Shown here piece by piece: positions 1-6,043 of a stretch of 11,342 bases of DNA (its first letter is position 1; the number at the start of each line of letters is the position of its first letter). This DNA is from Promethearchaeota archaeon. Its GTDB lineage: Archaea; Asgardarchaeota; Lokiarchaeia; Sigynarchaeales; SOKP01. The notes under the pieces are model-generated. The model was not told the DNA's origin. It did no database searches and saw only the letters and a list, made by a program, of their open reading frames with translations. The position numbers were made by a program, and so were the translations under genes. Location: NCBI GenBank assembly GCA_019057735.1, contig JAHLWV010000053.1:1-11342 (forward strand), given 5' to 3'.

Positions 1-38
1 GGTAATTCCGAGAGAATTACCTTAAAAATTTAAGGTAA
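1..38. repeat. Two overlapping palindromes (mutually exclusive hairpins)
   Basis: Positions 1-8 (ggtaattc) are the perfect reverse complement of 14-21, with a 5-nt loop. Positions 17-26 (ttaccttaaa) are the perfect reverse complement of 29-38, with a 2-nt spacer. The arms share 17-21, so as RNA only one hairpin can form at a time. This could be the 3' end or terminator of a gene left of the window, or an operator pair for the gene at 126. The structure is seen directly; the function is unknown. Confidence 0.5.
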
Positions 39-81
39 AAATTTTAAAGATATAGGACCTAACTATTTTTGATAATAAAGG

Positions 82-93
82 AAAAATTATAAA
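82..93 (+). promoter_or_regulatory. Probable TATA box for the CoA-transferase/GNAT gene
   Basis: The A/T-only run aaaaattataaa is centred about 36 nt before the ATG at 126. With the usual archaeal spacing of about 27 nt from TATA to start of transcription, the mRNA would begin near 115-117 and have a leader of roughly 10 nt. A weak Shine-Dalgarno-like aggat lies at 121-125, too close to the ATG to be convincing. The background is very AT-rich, so this is only a candidate. Confidence 0.35.
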
Positions 94-125
94 CAAAATA
101 AAATTAGAGCCTTAAAGTGTAGGAT

Positions 126-2024
126 ATGGACTCATCAAATGAAGAATGGCGGGAAAAGTGGAAGGAGAAGGAGATTACTGCTGAGGATGCGATAAAAAAA
201 ATTATTCCAGGCAATAGAGTTTTTATAGGTTCTGGATGTTCGGAGCCACAATTACTTACTTCAGAATTGATAAAGCAGTCTGAAAAGTTAATAGATACTG
301 AAATACTTCATTTCTTAACTATTGGTCCTGAGAAGTATTTCACTGATAAAGCTGAGGATCTTTTTAGGCATAATGCGCTATTCATTGGAAAAACTCTTCG
401 CGAGGAAATCAATAAAGGACAAGCGGACTATACACCTATCTACGCAAGCGAAATCCCTGAACTGTTTTTATCGGGTAGAAAACACATCGATGTCGCCCTT
501 ATACAAGCTACACCCCCCGATTCTTATGGATTCTGTTCTCTTGGTATTAATGTGGATATAGCAAAACCTTTAGCCCAATCGGCTTTTTTAAATATTGTTG
601 AAATGAATCCTCAAATGCCCAGAACTTTAGGTAATAGTTTTATTCATATGAAAGAAATAGATCATTTTGTTGTTAACGACGTACCTTTGTTGGAATTTCA
701 GTTCGATGAACCTGACGAAGTTGCCGAGCGAATCGGAAGAAATTTATCAAATATTATAGAAAATAAATCAACTATACATGTAGGGTTTGGCGATCTACCA
801 AACGCGGCATTAAAATTTTTAGGCGATAAAAAAGACTTAGGGATGCATTCTCATTATATTACGGACAATGTTATTCCTTTAATCGAACAAGGGGTTTTAA
901 CTTGTAGAAAAAAAAACTTTCATCCTGAAAAAATTATTACAAGCTTCGCTTTGGGAAGTAAAAAGCTGTACGATTTTGTTAATAATAACCCATTTATTGA
1001 ATTCTACCCATCAGACTATGTGTGTAATCCTAAATACATAGGAATGAATAAAAAAATGGTTTCAATAAACTCAGCTCGACAAATTGATCTTACAGGACAA
1101 GTAAACGCGGCGACTGAAGGGTATAGATTCTATTCTGGGATAGGAGAAACTATAGATTTTATGAGAGGCGCTGCTTTTTCTAAAGAAGGGAAACCCATAA
1201 TTATTATGCCATCTGTCTCTCATGATGGTAAAAAATCCAGGATTTTACCTCATCTAGATGAAGGTGCGGGAGTAATGTTATCTCGAGGAGATGTACATTA
1301 TGTTGTAACTGAATGGGGGGTAGCATATCTTCATGGAAAGACTATAAGAGAGCGAGTGCTCGAACTAATATGCGTGGCTCACCCTGATTTTCGCCAATGG
1401 CTGCTAGATGAAGCTAAAAAGTTGAATTATGTTTATTCAGATCAGATTTTAGCATCCGACGAAGAAGGTAGAATTTGCAGATACCCTTCCGAGTATGTGA
1501 CCACATCTACTCTACGAGGAGGAGAAATGATTCAAATTCGCCCCGTAAAGGCAACAGACGAACCCTTATTAAAAGAGTTGTATTATTCCTTAAATGAAAC
1601 AGATCGTTATTTGCGATTTTTCGAAGTTAGAAAGGAATTCTGCCATTCAAAGACACAAAACGAAGTAAATATAGATTATAACAATGTTTTTTCAATAGGA
1701 GCCTTTATCGGCGATGTAAGAAAGGAGGAAATGGTAGGAAACGCTACATATTACTTAAACCCCAAATTAAATATGGCAGAGTATAGCTTTTTAGTTAGGG
1801 AGGACTATCGAGGGAAAGGGTTAGGATCCTTCTTATACCAACACCTTATAATTATAGCAAGAGAAAAGGGCCTAAAAGGGTTTTACGGTAATATTCACAT
1901 TCAAAATAAAAGTACAGTGCAGATTATAAGGAAAGGAGGTTATACCAAGATAAAACCTCCCGAAGCGGGAGAAAAAGAATTGTTTTATGAAGTTTTTTTC
2001 GGTAAAGAGAATTCTATGGACTGA
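126..2024 (+). CDS. Acetyl-CoA hydrolase/CoA-transferase family protein fused to a C-terminal GNAT acetyltransferase
   Basis: This 632-residue cytosolic fusion has two parts. Residues about 14-430 match the 4-hydroxybutyrate CoA-transferase/acetyl-CoA hydrolase family: a glycine loop GFGDLP at 220-225, TGQVNAATEG from 323 followed by YSGIGE, and a C-terminal block with EGAGV, VVTEWGVAYLHGK and AHPDFR. Such enzymes move CoA between carboxylic acids, or hydrolyse acyl-CoA, through a glutamyl-CoA intermediate. Residues about 468-625 form a GNAT N-acetyltransferase with the acetyl-CoA-binding motif RGKGLG at 562-567 and the late motif IHIQNKSTVQIIRKGGY. The same fusion order is known in bacteria. 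The oddity is residue 243: the family motif H(S/T)E reads HSH here, so the expected catalytic glutamate is histidine. The enzyme may therefore be inactive as a CoA-transferase, or work differently. The start at 126 precedes the first conserved segment. A separate transcript from the PHP gene (49-nt gap) is possible. Confidence 0.9.
   Translation: MDSSNEEWREKWKEKEITAEDAIKKIIPGNRVFIGSGCSEPQLLTSELIKQSEKLIDTEILHFLTIGPEKYFTDKAEDLFRHNALFIGKTLREEINKGQADYTPIYASEIPELFLSGRKHIDVALIQATPPDSYGFCSLGINVDIAKPLAQSAFLNIVEMNPQMPRTLGNSFIHMKEIDHFVVNDVPLLEFQFDEPDEVAERIGRNLSNIIENKSTIHVGFGDLPNAALKFLGDKKDLGMHSHYITDNVIPLIEQGVLTCRKKNFHPEKIITSFALGSKKLYDFVNNNPFIEFYPSDYVCNPKYIGMNKKMVSINSARQIDLTGQVNAATEGYRFYSGIGETIDFMRGAAFSKEGKPIIIMPSVSHDGKKSRILPHLDEGAGVMLSRGDVHYVVTEWGVAYLHGKTIRERVLELICVAHPDFRQWLLDEAKKLNYVYSDQILASDEEGRICRYPSEYVTTSTLRGGEMIQIRPVKATDEPLLKELYYSLNETDRYLRFFEVRKEFCHSKTQNEVNIDYNNVFSIGAFIGDVRKEEMVGNATYYLNPKLNMAEYSFLVREDYRGKGLGSFLYQHLIIIAREKGLKGFYGNIHIQNKSTVQIIRKGGYTKIKPPEAGEKELFYEVFFGKENSMD
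1517..1529 (+). promoter_or_regulatory. Possible internal ribosome binding site and start for the GNAT domain
   Basis: A perfect AGGAGGAG (1517-1524) lies just before an in-frame ATG at 1527, codon 468, exactly where the GNAT domain begins. Initiation here would give a free 165-residue acetyltransferase. The same bases encode the linker residues R-G-G-E, so protein coding alone could explain them. Another AGGAGG/ATG pair occurs at 1723-1733, with only 2 nt between, which shows such pairs arise by chance in purine-rich codons. Confidence 0.25.
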
Positions 2025-2034
2025 ATAATAAATA

Positions 2035-2059
2035 TTTTTAACTTCTTTATTTCATTTTT
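2035..2059 (+). terminator. Possible T-rich transcription terminator
   Basis: After the fusion gene stops at 2024, the coding strand carries three short T-runs (2035-2039, 2045-2047 and 2055-2059) in a pyrimidine-rich stretch. Archaeal RNA polymerase often terminates at such oligo-T tracts without a hairpin. The tract is also simply AT-rich spacer, so read-through into the PHP gene at 2074 is equally possible. Confidence 0.25.
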
Positions 2060-2073
2060 AGAATTAGATACTT

Positions 2074-2868
2074 ATGAAATTTAAGTACACAGACCATCAC
2101 ATTCATACTAGGTGGAGCTCAGATATTCAGAAAAGTGGCCCCGTCTTCAACGATTATATTAAAATTGCTGAAGAAGAGGAAATTAACATATGTTTTCTCG
2201 AGCATTACGAGCTTTATTCTATCGAAAGAGACAAATCAAATCCCTTCTATAATGACAAGATAGACGATTACCTTGAAGAACTTGACGATTTGAAAGGAAG
2301 TTATAAGTTTATTCTTAGCGGTCTCGAAGTAGAATATTATCGCGACAGAGAAATCGATTTATTAGAATTTATGGACGATTATGAAAAAGAGCTCGATTTT
2401 ATTGGAGGTACTCTACATGAATGGATTTATAACTACCCAATAACTAATAGAGAAAAATTAGTTCAATTATTAGAAAAAGTACAAATGAAACAAGTTATAG
2501 ACGAATACTTTGAAATCAGTAAGATGATGATCGAATCAAAAATATTCAAGAATATATGTCACATAGATACAATTTATCGATACCTAAACGAACATGATAT
2601 TAAACCATTAGAGGATTGCGATATTTCAGATGAACGAGTTCTTAACTTGGGGCGTTTATGTATTAAAAACAAAATTAGCATTGAATATAACTTATCAGGT
2701 TTACATTTTCCCATTGATCGCCCTTTTCCTTCTAAGGAGATTGCTAAGAAGTTAAAAAAAGAAAGAGCGAGATTTTTCGTTGGGTCAGATTCTCATTCTG
2801 TTGAAATTTTCCAAGAAAACATCTCTGAAGTTAAAAATGCTTATAAATTTTTAGGTATACCATATTAG
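2074..2868 (+). CDS. PHP-domain metal-dependent phosphoesterase, histidinol-phosphatase-like
   Basis: The product is 264 residues, about the usual size of stand-alone PHP phosphoesterases, and is expected to be cytosolic. The PHP metal-site motifs are all present in order: DHHIHT (D7, H9, H11), a serine-serine-aspartate at 15-17, H44, GLEVEY with E85, GGTLHE with H115, CHID with H163 and D165, and VGSDSH with D239 and H241. This pattern is typical of enzymes that use two or three metal ions to hydrolyse phosphate monoesters, as the HisJ/HisK-type histidinol-phosphate phosphatase does. No other histidine-biosynthesis gene is in the window, so the substrate is not established; a nucleotide or sugar phosphate is also possible. 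The ATG at 2074 sits six codons before the first motif and has no clear Shine-Dalgarno. The PAP2 gene follows 14 nt later, so the two are probably one operon. Confidence 0.82.
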   Translation: MKFKYTDHHIHTRWSSDIQKSGPVFNDYIKIAEEEEINICFLEHYELYSIERDKSNPFYNDKIDDYLEELDDLKGSYKFILSGLEVEYYRDREIDLLEFMDDYEKELDFIGGTLHEWIYNYPITNREKLVQLLEKVQMKQVIDEYFEISKMMIESKIFKNICHIDTIYRYLNEHDIKPLEDCDISDERVLNLGRLCIKNKISIEYNLSGLHFPIDRPFPSKEIAKKLKKERARFFVGSDSHSVEIFQENISEVKNAYKFLGIPY

Positions 2869-2882
2869 AAGGCATATGAAAC

Positions 2883-3596
2883 ATGAAACCAAATTTAATA
2901 TTAAAAAATATTGATGCTTGGGACAAAAGGGTTATTTTAAAATATAATGGATTTGGTGGAATGTTATTTACTAGACTCTTAAAGATTATTTCGTTTCTGG
3001 GAAGAGAGACTTTATGGATGTTGTTAATGGTTTTTTACTTATTCATCTTTTACGATTCTTTTTTGTTTTCAAGCATTTCAGCTGTCTTTTTAATCGGCGT
3101 ATTAATAATTGCCCCTATAAAAAAACTAATAGGTAGAGATAGACCTTTTGAAGCATTAAAAAATATTGAAGTTCTCGAAAGAGAACCGACCTCTAGAAGT
3201 TTTCCATCATGGCATTCATATAATATGGCGTCTCAAGGACTTCTATTTGCTTCTTTGTTAAATACACCGATGATGGTAATTATCGTTGTACTCATTGTTA
3301 TATTTGTATCTTTTTCTAGAATTCAATTAGGAGTTCATTACCCCACTGATGTAATTTTTGGTGCTTTCATAGGCATTTTCGGTTTTTTATTAGCGAGATT
3401 CGCTTTAGTTCCTCTTTTTCATAGTCTATTGATTTTTTTTGAGCAATTTAATACAGGAAATATCTACAACCAAGTAATCAATCCCTTACTTTTTGAAAAT
3501 GTATTTTATTTGATATTAGTTATTGGACTGCTAAGTATAATCACTTACTTAGTCATCTACAAATTGATTGCGGAACTTTACAAAAAATCAAAATAG
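2883..3596 (+). CDS. PAP2-family integral membrane phosphatase
   Basis: This 237-residue membrane protein carries the complete three-part phosphatidic acid phosphatase type 2 signature: K80-x6-R87-P88, then P108-S109-W110-H111, then S145-R146-x5-H152-x3-D156. H111 and H152 are the expected catalytic histidines, with D156 orienting the latter. Hydrophobic segments at about 42-58, 60-78, 115-128, 130-147, 157-176 and 203-228 suggest five or six membrane helices. Family members remove phosphate from lipid phosphates or polyprenyl pyrophosphates, often to recycle the glycan carrier lipid; in an archaeon the likely substrate class is a dolichyl- or other isoprenoid (pyro)phosphate, or a phospholipid precursor. 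The glycine usual in motif 2 (PSGH) is tryptophan here. A gaagg at 2868-2872 precedes the ATG. An ATG at 2876 is in another frame. The gene lies 14 nt behind the PHP gene and is probably co-translated. Confidence 0.87.
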   Translation: MKPNLILKNIDAWDKRVILKYNGFGGMLFTRLLKIISFLGRETLWMLLMVFYLFIFYDSFLFSSISAVFLIGVLIIAPIKKLIGRDRPFEALKNIEVLEREPTSRSFPSWHSYNMASQGLLFASLLNTPMMVIIVVLIVIFVSFSRIQLGVHYPTDVIFGAFIGIFGFLLARFALVPLFHSLLIFFEQFNTGNIYNQVINPLLFENVFYLILVIGLLSIITYLVIYKLIAELYKKSK

Positions 3597-3648
3597 GTTT
3601 AGGGTTTGAATAAAAAACATATACCAAGCATTATTCGCAAGTTTGTTC

Positions 3649-3655
3649 AAAAAAA
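3649..3655 (-). terminator. Oligo-T terminator after the Rag/Arf-like GTPase gene
   Basis: Seven A residues on the plus strand give T7 on the minus strand, 1 nt after the TAG stop of the GTPase gene. A second T-rich tract on the same strand lies near 3611-3617. Intrinsic archaeal terminators are commonly plain oligo-T tracts, and a stop is needed here because the PAP2 gene converges from the other side with a 60-nt gap. Confidence 0.4.
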
Positions 3656-3656
3656 G

Positions 3657-4904
3657 CTATAGGTTTAACTTTTTCTTCTTATCGAACAACAACTTCAATT
3701 CGTCAAGAACTTTTAACCTTGAATCCCCAGGCCTACCTGAAGCTTGGTTAGGTGGTGATAGTCCAATGGGAATACCATTCTGAGCCATTTGAAATGCACC
3801 ACTTTCGATGGCTCTCAATCTACTATCTAAATCAGATAATTGCCTTGAAAGACTTTCGGATAGCCTAATAACAGCATTCATAGTTTCTTCCAAAGTTTTT
3901 CCTAATCCTTCCACTTTCCTTAGTGTGGGGTTAGTTAAGGAGTCGGTCGATTTCATAACTTCTTTAAGATATTTAGAAAACTCGGGTTCGTTGGTAATTA
4001 AAGAGTAGATTGAAGTTAGATAAGCTTCGTAATCGTATCCGAAAGATGTCAATGACTGGTTTAAATTATCTTTCAGAAGTTCGATGTTAAGAAGTGTTTC
4101 AGTGTCATGCTTTAAATCGGGGTCAAATTTATGTATGTATATTAATACAAATGGGTCTTCTTCTAAAATCGTGAGTGTTTTTAGAATTTGCTCGAAGTAT
4201 TCAAAAGACTCTGAGAACCTCTCAGAATCCTGTAAATCAATGACATATATTAATAAATCAACTTCTAAAAAGTATTGTTCTGGATTTTTTAAATACTTAT
4301 TTCTGAACGTCTCTTGTCCGCCAAAGTCCCAGATAAACAAATCTAAGTCAGAGTTTTCTGACTTGATATGACGGCGATCCACTCCTTTAGTTGGTTTCAA
4401 GTTTGCTAAATCGCTAATACCTAACCGCCCTCCAAATTTGTTCAAAATCGCAGTTTTTCCAGCGTTATCTAATCCAATAACGATTATTTTTTGAGCAGAT
4501 TTCCCAGTAACGATTTCATTCGCATCTGTTAAATTTGTTATTATGGAGCTAATTATAATCGCTTTGTTCAATGCTTTTACAAGATCAGGATTTTCTATCC
4601 GTATTGTTGCAGCTTTCCCCTCGATTTCTTTTTGTAGTTTAGCATCTTTACTAGAATCCTTGGTAGATTTAATTTTCCTTAACTTAACAAAAGGGTTCTT
4701 TCGATCTAATTTGGAAGTATCCTCAATAGTAGATAAATCCAGAACTTCTTTTAGTAATTTTACGTCTTCTTTAGACATGAATTTGAATGAGTTCAATGGG
4801 AGCTTCTTAATTTCTTCAATAGTCTTCAATTTTCCTTCTTTAGCTAATTTTGGATCTAAAAATTTTGAAAATACTTTAATAATTTTAGAGATATCAACTG
4901 ACAT
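3657..4904 (-). CDS. Rag/Arf-like small GTPase with N-terminal helical and C-terminal coiled-coil extensions
   Basis: The 415-residue product contains a complete Ras-superfamily G domain at about 138-320. G1 is GLDNAGKT (144-151, Arf-like), the switch-I threonine is T172 in PTKGVD, G3 is WDFGGQ (192-197) with the catalytic-site glutamine Q197, G4 is HKFD (258-261) and G5 is TSI (297-299). The usual G4 is NKxD; HKxD is a hallmark of eukaryotic Rag/Gtr GTPases, and LIYVIDLQDSERF after G3 also looks Rag-like. The N-terminal ~135 residues are helical and contain two similar segments (LKTIEEIKKLP at 26-36, LSTIEDTSKL at 57-66). Residues 334-369 show a heptad pattern typical of a coiled coil, followed by a proline/glycine-rich stretch and a basic tail. 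No lipidation motif, signal peptide or roadblock domain is seen. All catalytic motifs are intact, so it should bind and hydrolyse GTP. It is divergent from the TFB gene and convergent with the PAP2 gene. Confidence 0.9.
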   Translation of the reverse strand: MSVDISKIIKVFSKFLDPKLAKEGKLKTIEEIKKLPLNSFKFMSKEDVKLLKEVLDLSTIEDTSKLDRKNPFVKLRKIKSTKDSSKDAKLQKEIEGKAATIRIENPDLVKALNKAIIISSIITNLTDANEIVTGKSAQKIIVIGLDNAGKTAILNKFGGRLGISDLANLKPTKGVDRRHIKSENSDLDLFIWDFGGQETFRNKYLKNPEQYFLEVDLLIYVIDLQDSERFSESFEYFEQILKTLTILEEDPFVLIYIHKFDPDLKHDTETLLNIELLKDNLNQSLTSFGYDYEAYLTSIYSLITNEPEFSKYLKEVMKSTDSLTNPTLRKVEGLGKTLEETMNAVIRLSESLSRQLSDLDSRLRAIESGAFQMAQNGIPIGLSPPNQASGRPGDSRLKVLDELKLLFDKKKKLNL

Positions 4905-4931
4905 TTTATTAATATTTGTCCTAGTTAGTAG

Positions 4932-4941
4932 TTATTATTTA
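4932..4941 (-). promoter_or_regulatory. Candidate TATA box for the Rag/Arf-like GTPase gene
   Basis: On the minus strand these bases read taaataataa, centred about 32 nt before the ATG at 4904. This would place transcription start near 4910 and give a leader of only a few nucleotides. A second AT-rich candidate lies at 4953-4962. The assignment rests on spacing in a very AT-rich region. Confidence 0.3.
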
Positions 4942-5000
4942 GAGAGTGTTTGATAAAATAATTAATTTTACTAATCTTTTAAGTTAATAGTTAAATAGAC

Positions 5001-5053
5001 TAAGATTTAAATCTTCACTACCGCTATTAAATTAATTAAATTAAGATTTAAAT
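5001..5053. repeat. 12-bp direct repeat, one copy inside a 14-bp palindrome, upstream of TFB
   Basis: The sequence taagatttaaat occurs at 5001-5012 and again at 5042-5053, 41 bp apart from start to start (about four helical turns). The first copy is part of a perfect 14-bp palindrome aagatttaaatctt (5002-5015); the second runs into TTTAAATA (5047-5054), a canonical TATA box. The pair lies in the 220-nt divergent spacer between the GTPase and TFB genes and could be an operator or duplicated promoter element. The repeat is seen directly; the role is inferred. Confidence 0.5.
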
Positions 5054-5064
5054 ATGTGGTTTCT

Positions 5065-5072
5065 TTTAAATA
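5065..5072 (+). promoter_or_regulatory. TATA box for the TFB gene
   Basis: TTTAAATA matches the archaeal TATA consensus and lies about 56 nt before the ATG at 5125, which predicts transcription start near 5095 and a leader of about 30 nt. A second TTTAAATA at 5047-5054 is an alternative. A further AT run at 5101-5113 is too close to the ATG to serve as its TATA box. No Shine-Dalgarno is visible before the start codon. Confidence 0.45.
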
Positions 5073-5124
5073 GTATACTGAAACTGAATAATCCCAATAA
5101 TTATATTTAAATTACCTAGTCGAT

Positions 5125-6039
5125 ATGCCGTCAAGCTTCGAAAACAATGGATTTTTCGATGAAAAGGAAGAAGAGTCTTGTTGCGACTCCCCCAAAATCA
5201 GTGAGGAAGATGGATTTTATGTATGTATGAATTGTGGTTCAGTATATGGTAGAATTCTCGATGATTCTCCTCGCAGAGCGTTCACACAAGAAGAAATCCA
5301 AAAAAGAAAAAGTAATGAGAGGGTTTACAGCCCTATCGGTCCAAGAACGATAATTCGAGGTAGCAGAGATGCTCGGGGAACTTTATTAAGTCCGAAGTAT
5401 AAATCAAAATTTAATAGACTTGCAAAAATCCATAGATCCTTAACAACGAGTTATGAAAGGAACCTTTGGATTGCTTTACCTAATTTGCAACGCTTACAAA
5501 AAAGACTTAGTATCCCTGACGCTGTAGCTGAAGATGCGCTTAGAATTTATACTCAGGCCGTAAAAAAGAAACTCACTATGGGAAGAAGTATTGACACTCT
5601 ACTCTCTGCATCAATATTTTGTGCTTTACGTGTCCATGGAATTCCTAGAACTGTAGAGGAAATTACAAAAGTCGCACAAATCCCGAAAAAAAAAGTCATT
5701 AAAAGTTATCGCTTAATTCTAATGGAAGTGTTACCTCATTTAAATTTAAAAGTTCAGCATTTCGGACCATCTCGTTATGTAGACAAGTTTAACGACGAGT
5801 TGGAATTATCTATGCAATGTCGTAATACTGCCGTTAAAATAATAGAGAGCGCAGATAAAAGCGGATTTAACTCTGCGGGTAAAGACCCTAAAGGAATTGC
5901 TGCGGCCGCGATTTATATTGGTTCTAAAATTTGTAGCGAAAACCGAACTCAGAAAGAGATAAGTCGTTTAGCGAGAGTTACGGAGGTTACTTTGCGCATG
6001 CGAGTTAAGGATTTAATGAAATATGCTAATATTGTATAA
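5125..6039 (+). CDS. tfb: Transcription initiation factor B (TFB, archaeal TFIIB homologue)
   Basis: The 304-residue product has the normal TFB length and layout. It opens with a zinc-ribbon region (C19, C20, C34, C37), then a B-reader/linker segment at about 65-105 (YSPIGPRTIIRGS, then LLSPKYKSKF), then two cyclin-like repeats at about 112-203 and 207-304. The second repeat contains the DNA-recognition helix region RLARVTEVTLRMRVKDL. TFB binds the TBP-TATA complex and the BRE, and recruits RNA polymerase through the ribbon and reader. The ribbon is unusual: the second knuckle is a normal CxxC, but the first is a bare Cys-Cys instead of CxxC. The rest is well conserved, so the protein is probably functional, perhaps as one of several TFBs. 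It is divergent from the GTPase gene, and its stop lies 4 nt from the stop of the convergent giant gene. Confidence 0.95.
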   Translation: MPSSFENNGFFDEKEEESCCDSPKISEEDGFYVCMNCGSVYGRILDDSPRRAFTQEEIQKRKSNERVYSPIGPRTIIRGSRDARGTLLSPKYKSKFNRLAKIHRSLTTSYERNLWIALPNLQRLQKRLSIPDAVAEDALRIYTQAVKKKLTMGRSIDTLLSASIFCALRVHGIPRTVEEITKVAQIPKKKVIKSYRLILMEVLPHLNLKVQHFGPSRYVDKFNDELELSMQCRNTAVKIIESADKSGFNSAGKDPKGIAAAAIYIGSKICSENRTQKEISRLARVTEVTLRMRVKDLMKYANIV

Positions 6040-6043
6040 AGAT

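Noticed and set aside
322..561. 79-residue open frame overlapping the CoA-transferase gene
   Set aside because: It is on the same strand in another frame, fully inside a well-conserved enzyme gene, with no domain or plausible start signal.
1930..1941. Shine-Dalgarno-like aaaggaggtt within the GNAT coding region
   Set aside because: No start codon follows at a usable distance; it encodes conserved GNAT residues (K-G-G-Y).
2025..2073. Small gene or RNA in the gap between the fusion and PHP genes
   Set aside because: The gap is 49 nt of AT-rich sequence with T-runs and no stable stem or open frame.
4543..4953. 136-residue open frame on the plus strand
   Set aside because: It is antisense to the P-loop and N-terminal region of the Rag/Arf-like GTPase and overlaps that gene's start; it has no recognisable motif.
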